From contig OZ252297.1 in NCBI GenBank assembly GCA_965250275.1, positions 2,170,001-2,234,000 on the forward strand: a stretch of 64,000 nt of DNA, in the 5' to 3' direction. The notes under the pieces are model-generated. The model was not told the DNA's origin and did not search any database. It saw nothing but the letters and a program-made list of their open reading frames with translations. The DNA comes from G965250275 sp965250275. Its GTDB lineage: Bacteria; Pseudomonadota; Alphaproteobacteria; Rhodobacterales; Rhodobacteraceae. Every line of letters begins with the position of its first letter. Within the stretch, counting starts at the first letter, position 1. Positions 1-9,161 of this stretch are shown here, in pieces. Made by a program: the position numbers and the translations under genes.

Positions 1-2
1 AT

Positions 3-209
3 ATCATCCAAGTGACGGGCGTGTCGCACCAAATGCACGTTCTGACACCCCCTGATGCGGTGTGTCTGGAGCGGTTGCACAAGCGCAATCAGCAGGGTGA
101 TCATGCCTTTGCGGCGACCGAGGAGCAGTTTCGTCAGTTTTCCAAGCACTTTGTGCCGCCGCTGCCCGAAGAGGGCTTTGACGTTGTCCTGCACGAGGGT
201 GCGCCCTAA
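3..209 (+). CDS. AAA/P-loop ATPase-like protein, C-terminal fragment
   Basis: The 5' part lies outside the window; about 68 C-terminal codons are visible and end in TAA. An arginine- and charge-rich stretch (CLERLHKRN, then a run ending EEGFDVV) resembles the C-terminal lid part of small AAA_33-type P-loop ATP-binding proteins or kinases common in Rhodobacteraceae. The Walker A motif would be upstream and cannot be seen, so the family call is by resemblance only. An internal GTG lies at base 12, but the frame is open back to the window edge, so a truncated longer gene is more likely than a 65-residue protein. Confidence 0.55.
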   Translation: MIQVTGVSHQMHVLTPPDAVCLERLHKRNQQGDHAFAATEEQFRQFSKHFVPPLPEEGFDVVLHEGAP

Positions 210-317
210 CTGCGGGCACCGGTACGTTTCTCCAACCATCCGCCGGACTTGACGTCAGAGCCTGTCCGCACTGGAATGGCATGCATCGTTCAAAACGGGC
301 TTGGGAGGGCTTGGCCG

Positions 318-605
318 ATGCCAAAGGGGTATCTCGTCGCGCATATCCGCGTGCAGGACAAAGATGGATTCGAAGAATTCAAACAGATGTCCGGGGCGGC
401 GATTAAGGCGCATAATGGCAGGGTTTTGGTGCGGAACCCGGCGCCCGATCACAGAGAAGGCGGGGCACAAGGGTTGGCCATTGTCATCGAGTTCGACAGT
501 CTGGCCGCCGCACAGGCCTTTTACGACTCCGACGCCTACAGCGAAGCACGTGCGGTCAGAGAGAAGGTGTCGGAGACGGACCTGATCCTCGTCGAAGGTC
601 TCTGA
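318..605 (+). CDS. DUF1330 domain protein
   Basis: A 95-residue protein starting MPKGYLVAHIRV, the usual length and start of the DUF1330 family (dimeric alpha-beta barrel fold, function unknown). The frame stays open upstream to 249, but the extra 23 residues do not look like the family, and the ATG at 318 begins exactly where the domain does. Conserved-looking features are the first beta strand (GYLVAHIRV), an EFKQMSGAAI helix, and the C-terminal FYDSDAYSEAR segment typical of the family. It follows the ATPase tail by about 100 bases on the same strand. No partner suggests a specific substrate. Confidence 0.85.
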   Translation: MPKGYLVAHIRVQDKDGFEEFKQMSGAAIKAHNGRVLVRNPAPDHREGGAQGLAIVIEFDSLAAAQAFYDSDAYSEARAVREKVSETDLILVEGL

Positions 606-657
606 CTTTCATTCCATTCGCCTCCGCCCGGACATGCGAACGACGGTTGCGTCGCTC

Positions 658-1407
658 TCAGCCGACGGCGCGGGTCTGCTGCAAATCTACCCACACCGGC
701 AGGTGATCCGAGGCCATGCGGGCAGGCCGTTCGGTGAAAACGCCGTGCCCGCGCGTTTCGAGGTCATCGTTCAGTGCAATTCGGTCCAGCGGTCCCAACG
801 GACCCGGGGCGGGAAAACTGGCCTGCGCGGGCAAAAACCGCATGTGAGGTGCAGCGCGCTCCAGAATCGCACCGTTCGACCATTCGTTGAAATCCCCGGC
901 CCATACCGTGGGCCGAGAGGGTAGCTTGCGCGTCGCACGACTTAGCTGAAGAACCTGCCGCCGGCGCCATGCGGCCACGAGGCCAAGATGGCAGCCGACA
1001 ATACGCAATGGGCCCTGTGGAGTCGAAAACTCGACACGCACGGCGCCGCGCGGCTCCAGACCGGGCAGGGGGATATGCTCGGTGTCCAGAACGGACAGGC
1101 ACTCGCCGCGCCAGATCACCGCGTTCCCGTGCCAGCCAAGCGATCCGGCCCCGCCCAGCGGTGCAATCTGCCACCCGGCTTCCTCCAAAACGAAACCGGG
1201 CAGGGCTGCGGGCCGTGGCGGCAGGCGTTTGTCGGCCTCCTGTAGCACCACGATCTGGGCACCGAGCCGGTCCAGCACACTGACGATCCGCTCGGGCCTG
1301 CGCCGCAGGTCCATTCCGATGCATTTCTGGATGTTGTACGTGGCAAGTCGCAGGGCAGAAGTCCTTTGTTCGAGGTCCAGGGACAGAGTGGCCGAGCTGC
1401 GCGCCAA
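658..1407 (-). CDS. endonuclease/exonuclease/phosphatase (EEP) family hydrolase
   Basis: A protein of up to 249 residues with the EEP (DNase I-like) fold signatures: the strand LRLATYNIQKC (metal-site Asn), the segment VVLQEADKRLPPR (catalytic Glu), GDFNEW (Asp/Asn pair), and SDHLPVWVDL near the C terminus (Asp-His pair). These metal-dependent enzymes cleave phosphodiester or phosphoester bonds; the real substrate is not inferable. The first about 18 residues before LRLATYN are weak and the true start could be internal. It is divergent from the EamA transporter that begins at 1468. Confidence 0.8.
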   Translation of the reverse strand: MARSSATLSLDLEQRTSALRLATYNIQKCIGMDLRRRPERIVSVLDRLGAQIVVLQEADKRLPPRPAALPGFVLEEAGWQIAPLGGAGSLGWHGNAVIWRGECLSVLDTEHIPLPGLEPRGAVRVEFSTPQGPLRIVGCHLGLVAAWRRRQVLQLSRATRKLPSRPTVWAGDFNEWSNGAILERAAPHMRFLPAQASFPAPGPLGPLDRIALNDDLETRGHGVFTERPARMASDHLPVWVDLQQTRAVG

Positions 1408-1467
1408 GGTCCAGCGATCGGCGTGGCAAGCCTTGACTTCCGGGAGCCTTGCGCCTCCCCTGCGCCC

Positions 1468-2352
1468 ATGGAGGAGAAGCGCTCAATCGACGGGGTCGGC
1501 GCAGCGGCCCTGATCGGGTTCGCGACCCTGCTGGCATTCAATCAGGTGGTCGTCAAATTCACCGGCGAGGGATTTGGGCCGGTGTTTCAGGCCGGCGTGC
1601 GTTCGGTCATTGGCGCCAGCGTGATCCTGATCTGGATGCGTGCCCGGAACCTGTCGCTGCGTGCTCCGCCGGGCGTTTTCTGGTGGGCTGTGCTGTCGGG
1701 CGTGCTCTTTGCCCTCGAGTTCCTGTGCCTCTTCATTGCGCTGGATCTGACCACGGTCTCTCGCGCTTCGGTGATCTTTTACACCATGCCGATCTGGCTT
1801 GCTGTGGCCGGCCACTTCCTGCTTCCGGGAGAGAATCTGTCGGGCGTGAGAGTTCTGGGCCTCATCGCCGCGATGGCGGGCGTGGTGATTGCATTGTCCG
1901 ACCGCGATTCCGGGCAGGCCAGCCTGATCGGTGACATCCTGGCCTTGATGGGGGCTTTGCTGTGGGCGGCCATTGCATTGCTTTTGCGGGTCACGCCGCT
2001 GATGCGGGCCGGGCCAGAGTTGCAGTTGCTCTTTCAACTCGTTGTCTCGGCGATTCTGCTTGTGGCGCTGGCCCCGGCGTTTGGGCCGATGGTGCGCGAT
2101 CTTGAACCAATCCACCTGCTGGGACTGGCGTTTCAGGGAATTTGTGTGGTGTCGCTGGGGTTTCTCGTCTGGTTCCAGCTGATGAAGATCTACAAGGCAA
2201 GCGACATTGCGTCGTTTGCGTTTCTTTCGCCAGTGTTGGCCGTTCTTTTGGGCTGGCTGTTGCTGGACGAGACGATCGGGGTGAAGATTTGGATTGCGCT
2301 CGCACTGGTGGCGCTCGGGATCTACCTGATCAATCGCAGAAAATCTGTTTGA
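1468..2352 (+). CDS. DMT-superfamily transporter (EamA domains)
   Basis: A 294-residue integral membrane protein with about ten predicted hydrophobic segments and the internal two-fold EamA repeat typical of drug/metabolite exporters. ATG at 1468 (MEEKRSIDGV) is chosen; the longer open frame from 1366 overlaps the opposite-strand gene and adds non-membrane sequence. Features include the first helix around IGFATLLAFNQVVVKF and the C-terminal repeat FLSPVLAVLLGWLLLDE, a typical EamA motif with a conserved Glu. It should act in the inner membrane as an exporter of small metabolites. The substrate is unknown and no neighbouring biosynthetic gene hints at it. Confidence 0.85.
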   Translation: MEEKRSIDGVGAAALIGFATLLAFNQVVVKFTGEGFGPVFQAGVRSVIGASVILIWMRARNLSLRAPPGVFWWAVLSGVLFALEFLCLFIALDLTTVSRASVIFYTMPIWLAVAGHFLLPGENLSGVRVLGLIAAMAGVVIALSDRDSGQASLIGDILALMGALLWAAIALLLRVTPLMRAGPELQLLFQLVVSAILLVALAPAFGPMVRDLEPIHLLGLAFQGICVVSLGFLVWFQLMKIYKASDIASFAFLSPVLAVLLGWLLLDETIGVKIWIALALVALGIYLINRRKSV

Positions 2353-2383
2353 ACCGGCGGTACCTCTTCGGCTCGCGTTGAGC

Positions 2384-3802
2384 TCAGGTGCCGCAGAACG
2401 TTGCCGGGACGATTTCGGTGGGCAGCGGGGGGCGGGTCAAATCCACCTTCTCCGGCTGGGCCTCAAAGGGGCGCGACAGCGCATTGCTGAGCCGGTCAAA
2501 GGGGCCATAGTCGCCATCAACGGCTGCAGAGATCATCTCTTCGACCCGGTGATTTCGTGGAATGACCCACGGATTGACGGCCTCGATGGTAGCCCGCGGA
2601 TCCGGCTCTTTGGCGACGCGTGACTGCCAGTCCGCGGCCCATTCATCATAGGCCGCTGGATCGGTGAACTGGTCGCGCGCTTTGTCGGTGCCCAAGGCCC
2701 GGAAGGTGTTGGTAAAATCCGCCTGACCTTCTGCCATGCGTCCCAGCAGATCGGCGATCAGCGCCGCGTCTCCTTCAGCTTCGGTGGTCAGACCAATCTT
2801 TGCGCGAAAGCGTCTTAGCCAGTGTTCGCGGAGCAGGTCCGGCATGCCGTGTACGATTGCGGTGGCTTCCTCAACAGCGGCGTCCTTGTCCTCAAGTTGC
2901 TGAATCAGCGCCGTCGCAAGCTGAGCGAGGTTCCACACCGCAATGTCAGGCTGGTTGGCATAGGCATATCGGCCTTGCCGGTCGATCGAACTGAATACCG
3001 TGTCGGGATGATACGTGTCCAGGAATGCGCATGGACCATAGTCAATCGTCTCACCCGCGATGGAGGAATTATCGGTGTTCATCACGCCATGGATGAAGCC
3101 CACGGACATCCATTGCGCGATCAGCTCGGCCTGCACATCACGGACAGCGCGCAGCAGCCCCATCGGCCCATCGGCTTCTGGGTAGTGCCGCTCAATCGCG
3201 TAATTGGTCAGAGCTTTCAGCTGGGGGATTTGCCGGCGTGCGGCAAAGACCTGAAAACTGCCGACCCGCAGGTGGCTTGACGCGACCCGTGTCAACACCG
3301 CTCCCGGTAGGACCGTTTCGCGAAAGACCTGCTCGCCGGTCTCGACTGCTGCCAGTGCGCGGGTCGTTGGGATACCAAGCGCGAACATCGCCTCGCTGAC
3401 AACGTATTCCCGCAGCACCGGACCCAGCCAGGCGCGTCCATCACCCATGCGGGAATAGGGGGTGCGTCCTGACCCTTTCAACTGGATATCGCGGCGCTGA
3501 CCATCGGTGCCGATGGTCTCACCCAGCAAAACCGCCCGACCGTCACCCAGTTGCGGGTTGAACTGCCCGAACTGATGCCCGGCATAGAGCTGGGCCAGCG
3601 GCGTGGCTCCTTCCGGAAGGGTATTTCCCGCAAAGACCATGGCCATTTCCGTGGCCTCGCCGGGCGTGATCCCCATCAGCTTGGCAAGGTCGTCGTTGAA
3701 CGCGACCAACCGGGGCGCCTTGACTGGCTCAGGAGCCTGAGCGGAGTAAAAGTCGCCCGACAGGCGGGCATAGCTGTTGTCGAATGGGATATGCAGGGTC
3801 AT
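2384..3802 (-). CDS. selO: protein adenylyltransferase SelO (YdiU/UPF0061)
   Basis: A 472-residue pseudokinase-fold enzyme. SelO transfers AMP from ATP to Ser/Thr/Tyr of target proteins. The hallmark segment YAGHQFGQFNPQLGDGRA is present at about residues 68-85, followed by LKGSGRTPYSR, the catalytic-loop-like MNTDNSSIAGETIDYGPCAFLD, and the C-terminal NPWVIPRNH. Full-length bacterial members are about 480 residues, so this looks complete. It ends 32 bases from the EamA transporter stop, in convergent orientation. It lies just downstream of the GNAT/nucleoside hydrolase pair but with a gap, so it is probably a separate unit. Confidence 0.93.
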   Translation of the reverse strand: MTLHIPFDNSYARLSGDFYSAQAPEPVKAPRLVAFNDDLAKLMGITPGEATEMAMVFAGNTLPEGATPLAQLYAGHQFGQFNPQLGDGRAVLLGETIGTDGQRRDIQLKGSGRTPYSRMGDGRAWLGPVLREYVVSEAMFALGIPTTRALAAVETGEQVFRETVLPGAVLTRVASSHLRVGSFQVFAARRQIPQLKALTNYAIERHYPEADGPMGLLRAVRDVQAELIAQWMSVGFIHGVMNTDNSSIAGETIDYGPCAFLDTYHPDTVFSSIDRQGRYAYANQPDIAVWNLAQLATALIQQLEDKDAAVEEATAIVHGMPDLLREHWLRRFRAKIGLTTEAEGDAALIADLLGRMAEGQADFTNTFRALGTDKARDQFTDPAAYDEWAADWQSRVAKEPDPRATIEAVNPWVIPRNHRVEEMISAAVDGDYGPFDRLSNALSRPFEAQPEKVDLTRPPLPTEIVPATFCGT

Positions 3803-3831
3803 GGGGGTGATCTAGGTCAGTCGGCCCCCGA

Positions 3832-4284
3832 TTACGAGAGACGTTTGCTCATCAAAACGTTGTCTTCGCGCGCCACAAAGCCCGCGCGCGCATAGAGCTT
3901 TTGCGCGGCCAGGTTCGATCGGGCCACATCTAGGTGCAAAGCGCGCAAACCGGCGGTGGCGAGTGCTTTGGGCAATTCGAGCAGCACCTCCGAAGCGACA
4001 CCGCGCCCGCGCACCGCAGGCCGGATAAAGATTTCATCGACAAACCCATCAAGCCCGCCGAATTCAACCGACCAGCCAAAGGTCAGAACAATGTAGCCCA
4101 ACGGCGCGCGTACCGGACCGATCAGGTACGCCACGCCATGCGGTGATCCTTCGAGCAAAGGCGTGATCGCTGCACGGCGGTCTTCGTCCGAGCTTTCGAT
4201 GCCGCTCTCGTCGTGAAACGCTGCGATCAGGGTCGCGATGCGGTCCAGATCGTCGGGGCGGGCCAGATGCAGGGTGGCGCTCAT
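3832..4284 (-). CDS. GNAT-family N-acetyltransferase
   Basis: A 150-residue single-domain GNAT protein. The acetyl-CoA pyrophosphate loop is visible as RPAVRGRGVASEVL (R/QxxGxG/A motif, about residues 88-101), preceded by the beta4/beta5 strands FVDEIFI and followed by LHLDVARSNLAAQKLYARAGF, the standard motif B. It acetylates an unknown amine. Its ATG overlaps the stop of the nucleoside hydrolase upstream by 4 bases (ATGA), so the two are translationally coupled. Confidence 0.88.
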   Translation of the reverse strand: MSATLHLARPDDLDRIATLIAAFHDESGIESSDEDRRAAITPLLEGSPHGVAYLIGPVRAPLGYIVLTFGWSVEFGGLDGFVDEIFIRPAVRGRGVASEVLLELPKALATAGLRALHLDVARSNLAAQKLYARAGFVAREDNVLMSKRLS

Positions 4285-5222
4285 AGCCGGGCCAGACGGT
4301 CGGTCAGAAGTTCAAAGAAAGCGTCGGCGTCGATATCACCCATGAAGGTGGCGTTTGGTGCACGTCCGGACACGCCCCACCAATCGGCCACGGTCATGCC
4401 AAGCGTAAGAGGCGAGGAGGTCTCAATCTCAACATTGACGAAGCGGCCAGTGAATATCTCCGGACGCAGCAGATAGGCCGTCACACACGGATCATGCAGT
4501 GGCGCGCCCGCCGATCCATACTTTTCCTTGTCGAACCGCTCAAAGAAATCAGTCATTTCGGCAACGGCGATGCCCACCGGAGTGCCCAGAGCGCGAAATG
4601 CCTCGTTTCGTTCAGCCGTGACCAGTGCTTTGTGGGTGACGTCGAGGGGCATAACGGTGATGGGCGCACCGGATTTGAACACAACCTCCGCCGCCTCGGG
4701 GTCGACATAGATGTTGAACTCGGCAGCAGGGGTGATGTTCCCCACCTCGAAATAGGCCCCGCCCATCAGCACGATCTCGGCAACCTTTGCGGCGATGTCC
4801 GGAGCCTTCAGAAACGCCGATGCGATGTTCGTGAGTGGGCCCAGCGGGCACAAGGTGACGGTGCCCGGGGGGTGCGCGCGCAGGGTGTCGACAATGAAAT
4901 CCACAGCATGCCCGTCAGCCAGCGGCATCGTCGGGTCTGGCAGCACCGGGCCATCAAGCCCGGTTTTTCCGTGCACATGTTCCGCCGTCACCAGAGGGCG
5001 GCGCAACGGCGCCTCACAGCCCGCAAAAACAAGAACATCATCATGTCCGCCCAGTTCACAGACCATGCGGGCGTTGCGCGACGTCAGCGCTAAAGGGACA
5101 TTTCCGGCCACGACGGTGATCCCCAACACGTCCAGCTCCTCCGGGCTTGCCAGCGCGAGAAGGATGGCCACGGCATCGTCCTGACCCGGATCTGTGTCTA
5201 TGATTATCTTGCGTGCCGCCAT
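4281..5222 (-). CDS. inosine-uridine preferring nucleoside hydrolase
   Basis: A 313-residue N-ribohydrolase that splits nucleosides into base and ribose. ATG at 5222 is chosen because the diagnostic N-terminal DTDPGQDDAVAI calcium-binding motif begins seven residues later; the open frame extends to 5708 but the added sequence is low-quality and overlaps the divergent FkbM gene. Other family features are LGPLTNIA and MGGAYFEVGNITPAAEFNIYVDPEAA, with the Asn and Asp ligands. The C terminus overlaps the acetyltransferase start by 4 bases. Function is probably nucleoside salvage. Confidence 0.92.
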   Translation of the reverse strand: MAARKIIIDTDPGQDDAVAILLALASPEELDVLGITVVAGNVPLALTSRNARMVCELGGHDDVLVFAGCEAPLRRPLVTAEHVHGKTGLDGPVLPDPTMPLADGHAVDFIVDTLRAHPPGTVTLCPLGPLTNIASAFLKAPDIAAKVAEIVLMGGAYFEVGNITPAAEFNIYVDPEAAEVVFKSGAPITVMPLDVTHKALVTAERNEAFRALGTPVGIAVAEMTDFFERFDKEKYGSAGAPLHDPCVTAYLLRPEIFTGRFVNVEIETSSPLTLGMTVADWWGVSGRAPNATFMGDIDADAFFELLTDRLARL

Positions 5223-5346
5223 CTTGTCCCCGTAACGCCCGGTTTCACGAAACTTGAAACCCTTTTCGCAGATGTTCATAGTTCCGATAGGGGAGCGGGC
5301 GCAATCGATGGTTTGTTGCAGCCTGTCCCAAGGGCAGAGGCACGAG

Positions 5347-6156
5347 ATGCAGAGCACGACCGAAGCGGTGGCCGATGCGGCCATGGACGCCAAACTGCGC
5401 GAAATCTGGGGAAAGTTCGACAAGCGCTGGGTGCGCGAGATCCTGCGCAAATCACTGCCGCCAACGCCGGTGACCTGCCTGGGCTGTGAGTTTATCGTGC
5501 ACCCACGCGACAACTTCACCGAATTCAAGATGTGGGAAAAGGGGCTGCCGCCCGAGCATGAGGCGACGCAGGCCCTTGCGGAACGTATGGCAGGAACCCA
5601 CCCGGTCATCGTCGATGTGGGAGCCAATGCCGGTGCGTTCTTTCTGCCCATCCTGAAATCCGCCGGCGCCGAGGCGCGCGCGGTTGTTTTCGAACCCAAT
5701 CCCGTCATGCAGGCCCGCCTGACACAGAATATTTCATTGAACGATCTGTCCGATCAGGTTCAGGTCTTCGATTGCGCGGTCAGCGATAGTCCCGGAACCT
5801 CGGTCATGCACTTTCCGCGCAACGGAAATCTTGGTGAGGGGCGTGTGGAGGTGGGGTATGCGCATGGTTCGGAGCATGGCCTTGAGGTTGCGCTCCGCCC
5901 CCTCGCGGATTGTTTAGCCGAAGCGGATGTGGAGCGTGTCGATTTCCTGAAAGTGGATGTCGAAGGACTGGAAGACCGTGTCATCGTGCCATTGCTCGAG
6001 GGCGATGAACGGCTGCATCCAGACCTGATTTACTTCGAAGTGGCTCATGACGGTGTATGGTCGTTGCCCTTGCTGGATACGCTGCGCAATGCCGGGTATG
6101 ATGAGGTTAAAAAATTCCATAAAAACAGTCTCTTTGAACGCAAAGTTGATGTTTGA
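5347..6156 (+). CDS. FkbM-family SAM-dependent methyltransferase
   Basis: A 269-residue protein with the FkbM methyltransferase domain: SAM-binding motif I VIVDVGANAGAFF, motif II VFEPNP, and the later FLKVDVEGLEDRVI segment that is the family hallmark. FkbM proteins O-methylate sugars, macrolides or glycans. ATG at 5347 (MQSTTEAVAD) is preferred because the frame upstream crosses the divergent promoter region of the nucleoside hydrolase. It is followed 9 bases later by a glycosyltransferase, so the pair is probably co-transcribed and acts on a surface glycan. Confidence 0.87.
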   Translation: MQSTTEAVADAAMDAKLREIWGKFDKRWVREILRKSLPPTPVTCLGCEFIVHPRDNFTEFKMWEKGLPPEHEATQALAERMAGTHPVIVDVGANAGAFFLPILKSAGAEARAVVFEPNPVMQARLTQNISLNDLSDQVQVFDCAVSDSPGTSVMHFPRNGNLGEGRVEVGYAHGSEHGLEVALRPLADCLAEADVERVDFLKVDVEGLEDRVIVPLLEGDERLHPDLIYFEVAHDGVWSLPLLDTLRNAGYDEVKKFHKNSLFERKVDV

Positions 6157-6165
6157 GGGCTGCGT

Positions 6166-7059
6166 ATGAGTGTCGCCTTTCTGACCATGGTCTGGCGCGA
6201 CCACTGGCTGTTGCAGAAGTGGGTGGATCACAACGCGGCACTGGTGCCGCGCCGCAATCTTTATGTGATTAATCATGGCGGCGATCCCGAGGTCGATCGG
6301 ATTGCTGATGGGTGCAACCTGATCTATGTGCCGCGCTCGGAGATCGCCCCCGATCTCACGCGCCGGCGCTGGACGTTGTTGGGTAACATCGCCAATGGTT
6401 TACAGGCATTTCATGATCATGTGATCTGCACGGATGTTGATGAGCTGTTGCTCTATGTGGGCGACAAGGCAGACCTGCTCGCCCATCTGGCGGACGCCCC
6501 GCAGGACACGGACGCGATTTCACCGGTGGGGTTGAACATTATCCCAACCGCGGAAGACGGAACGGATATGGACCAGACCGTTTTGCAGCGCCACCCCAAT
6601 GCCATCGTGAATGCCAAGTACACCAAGCCCTGCATTTCGCATAAGCCCGTGCGCTATACGATTGGCGGGCATGGGCTGATCAAGGGCACGTTTCGGATCG
6701 ATCCGGAGATACTGCTGTTCCATTTGCACTACGTGACACCTGACTACGCCGAGCGCATGGCGGCGCGGCGCGACATAGTTCGCGAATCCCGGGAGGTGAA
6801 TGCCGCAATGGATCAACCTGTCGAGCTGCCAAACCGATACTGGATCAACTGGTCCAAACCGGATGTCATCCGGGACAAAGAAATGGAGATCTTCGGGCGG
6901 GCGCGGCTGGCCGACGTGTCGGAGGGATTTGGCGAATGTGCGGAGCATTTGCGGGCAGCGGTTCACACCGTGGCGCGCAAAACGGTTGTTGAGCCTGCTG
7001 CCGTGACAAAAAATCCGATCCGGGTCGAGATCCCGCAAGCGTTGCGGACAAGGCTCTGA
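6166..7059 (+). CDS. glycosyltransferase family 2-like protein
   Basis: A 297-residue protein of the DUF/GT2_4 type found in Rhodobacteraceae. It begins with a short strand, SVAFLTMVWRDHWLLQKWVDHN, like the start of a GT-A fold, has an acidic CTDVDELLLY segment at about residues 87-96 that would be the metal-binding DXD, and later a GGHGLIKG loop. The donor and acceptor are unknown. It follows the FkbM methyltransferase at 9 bases, suggesting a two-gene glycan-modifying unit. It ends about 30 bases from the convergent mazG stop. Confidence 0.78.
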   Translation: MSVAFLTMVWRDHWLLQKWVDHNAALVPRRNLYVINHGGDPEVDRIADGCNLIYVPRSEIAPDLTRRRWTLLGNIANGLQAFHDHVICTDVDELLLYVGDKADLLAHLADAPQDTDAISPVGLNIIPTAEDGTDMDQTVLQRHPNAIVNAKYTKPCISHKPVRYTIGGHGLIKGTFRIDPEILLFHLHYVTPDYAERMAARRDIVRESREVNAAMDQPVELPNRYWINWSKPDVIRDKEMEIFGRARLADVSEGFGECAEHLRAAVHTVARKTVVEPAAVTKNPIRVEIPQALRTRL

Positions 7060-7091
7060 GCGCGGCAAACGCCGAGCACGCTGATCTGTTC

Positions 7092-7919
7092 TCAGGTCGG
7101 CGCACCCCGCCGCTCGTCCGCTTTGGCTTCATCCCACAAGGCGTCCATTTCCGATAGGCTGCTTTGTTCGGGCGTCTTGCCGCGCGCGGCAAGCTTGGCC
7201 TCGACCGCTTCGAACCTTCGGATGAACTTTGAGTTGGTCGCCCGCAGAGCGGCTTCGGGTTCGACACCCAGGTGCCGACCCAGATTGGCCATGACGAAGA
7301 GCAAATCGCCAAATTCTTCAGCAACCCGTTCGGCGGGCTGCGAGTCGCGCGCTTCAACCAGTTCGGCGGCTTCCTCGGCTATCTTGGCCAAAACGTCCCT
7401 GGTATCCGTCCAATCAAACCCCACACGTGCCGCGCGTTTTTGCAGTTTGTACGCACGCAGCAGGGCGGGTAACCCCACAGCCACCCCATCCAGCGTGCCG
7501 GTTTGCGCATTCTCCGCACGTTCAGCGGCCTTGATGGTCTCCCAGTCGACGGTTTGCTGCTCGGCGGACTTTTCCCGGCTCTCGTCTCCGAACACATGCG
7601 GATGACGGTCGACCATTTTGTCGGAAATGGCCCTGACAACGGATTGGAAAGAGAAGTGACCGGCTTCTTCACCCATTTGCGTGTGATAGACGGTCTGCAA
7701 AAGCAGGTCCCCCAGCTCACCTTCCATTTCGGGCCATGCGGCCCGTTCGATGGCGTCGGCGACTTCGTAGGCTTCCTCGATCGTGTAAGGCGCGATCGTC
7801 TCAAAACTCTGGGCTATGTCCCATGGACAGCCTGTTTCCGGGTCCCGAAGGCGCCGCATGATTTCGAGCAGCCGCTCGATCCCGGCGGTCGTGTCGTGAA
7901 TCAGCGCGTCATCGGGCAT
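7092..7919 (-). CDS. mazG: nucleoside triphosphate pyrophosphohydrolase MazG
   Basis: A 275-residue protein with two MazG domains, the usual size. It hydrolyses NTPs to NMP and pyrophosphate, a house-cleaning role. Signatures are the N-terminal LRDPETGCPWDIAQSFETIAPYTIEEAYEVADAI with the EExxE/ExxD metal residues, then EGELGDLLLQTVYH, and in the second domain KIAEEAAELVEA with EEFGDLLFVMANL. It is divergent from the M20 amidohydrolase, with 64 bases between the starts. Confidence 0.94.
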   Translation of the reverse strand: MPDDALIHDTTAGIERLLEIMRRLRDPETGCPWDIAQSFETIAPYTIEEAYEVADAIERAAWPEMEGELGDLLLQTVYHTQMGEEAGHFSFQSVVRAISDKMVDRHPHVFGDESREKSAEQQTVDWETIKAAERAENAQTGTLDGVAVGLPALLRAYKLQKRAARVGFDWTDTRDVLAKIAEEAAELVEARDSQPAERVAEEFGDLLFVMANLGRHLGVEPEAALRATNSKFIRRFEAVEAKLAARGKTPEQSSLSEMDALWDEAKADERRGAPT

Positions 7920-7983
7920 TGCGGTGGCCTTTCATCTGATGTCTGATGCCGTTGAACCGCAGGCGCCTGAAGGAGTCCACCCC

Positions 7984-9147
7984 ATGCCCGTTGTTAACCG
8001 AATTGCCGAGTTTGCGAGCGACATGACCACCTGGCGGCGGCATTTGCATACGATTCCCGAACTGGGTTTTGAATGCCCGGAGACATCGGCGTTCATCGCA
8101 GAGCGTCTGGCCGAGTTCGGAGTGGACGAGGTGCACACAGGCATTGCCCAGACCGGCATTGTGGCGATCATCGAAGGGCAGGGCGAAGGACCGACCATCG
8201 GATTGCGCGCAGACTTCGACGCGTTGCCGATTGCGGAAGAGACCGGGCTGGACTACGCCAGCACCCGCCCCGGGAAAATGCACGCCTGCGGCCATGACGG
8301 TCATACCGCAATGCTGCTGGGCACAGCCAAGTATCTGGCCGAAACCCGGAACTTTTCCGGGCGCGTTGCGTTGATCTTTCAACCTGCTGAGGAGGCCGGT
8401 GGCGGGGGTGGTGTTATGGTCGATGAAGGGATCATGGATCGGTTCGACATTGCGCAGGTCTATGCAATCCACAATGTGCCGGGGTTCGATACAGGCGCAT
8501 TTTTCACGAATCCCGGTCCGGTCATGGCGGCGGTCGATACCTTCCACGTCCACATCAAAGGTGTCGGCGGACATGGCGCGATGCCGCACGAAGCGCGTGA
8601 CCCTGTGATGGCTGCCTGTGGTATTGCGCAGGCGATCCAGACAATCGTCAGCCGCAACCACCACGCGCTGAACGATCTGGTGATCTCCGTCACTCAGATT
8701 CACACCGGGACCGTCGACAACGTTATCCCGGAAACAGCCTACATCAACGGCACAATCCGTACGTTTGACCCGGGTGTGCAGGACATGGTGCGTACACGTA
8801 TGGCCGAGATTGTGGCCGGGCAGGCCGCCAGTTACGGGGTGGCGGCGGACCTGGACTATGAGGTAGGGTATCCCGCGACCGTCAATACGCCCGAGAACAC
8901 AAGCTTTGCTGCCGATGTGGCGCGCGAGATTTCAGGTGAGGGGCGCGTTGTGGAAAACGCCGGGCGCGAGATGGGGTCGGAAGACTTTTCCTACATGCTG
9001 CAGGCGCGGCCTGGCGCGTTCCTGTTTTTGGGGCAAGGCGACGGCGCTGGCTTGCACCACCCTGAATACAACTTCAACGACGAGGTCGCCCCGATCGGCG
9101 CGTCGTTTTTTGCGCGGCTTGTCGAACGCGCGCAACCAGTGGCCTGA
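7984..9147 (+). CDS. M20-family amidohydrolase (hippurate hydrolase type)
   Basis: A 387-residue metalloamidase. ATG at 7984 (MPVVNRIAEF) gives the typical M20D length; the frame stays open to 7924 but the extra 20 residues are not family-like. Metal ligands and catalytic residues are visible: HACGHDGH (from residue 100), QPAEEAGGGG (catalytic Glu pair), VYAIHNVPG, and the C-terminal SEDFSYM and LHHPEYNFND motifs. The glycine-rich dimerisation domain is intact. It cleaves N-acyl amino acids or related amides. It is followed after 14 bases by agmatinase, so the two may share a role in nitrogen-compound breakdown. Confidence 0.9.
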   Translation: MPVVNRIAEFASDMTTWRRHLHTIPELGFECPETSAFIAERLAEFGVDEVHTGIAQTGIVAIIEGQGEGPTIGLRADFDALPIAEETGLDYASTRPGKMHACGHDGHTAMLLGTAKYLAETRNFSGRVALIFQPAEEAGGGGGVMVDEGIMDRFDIAQVYAIHNVPGFDTGAFFTNPGPVMAAVDTFHVHIKGVGGHGAMPHEARDPVMAACGIAQAIQTIVSRNHHALNDLVISVTQIHTGTVDNVIPETAYINGTIRTFDPGVQDMVRTRMAEIVAGQAASYGVAADLDYEVGYPATVNTPENTSFAADVAREISGEGRVVENAGREMGSEDFSYMLQARPGAFLFLGQGDGAGLHHPEYNFNDEVAPIGASFFARLVERAQPVA

Positions 9148-9161
9148 AGGGGACGTTGGGG

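Noticed and set aside
1483..2115. A 210-codon minus-strand frame
   Set aside because: Antisense to the EamA transporter, with no domain resemblance.
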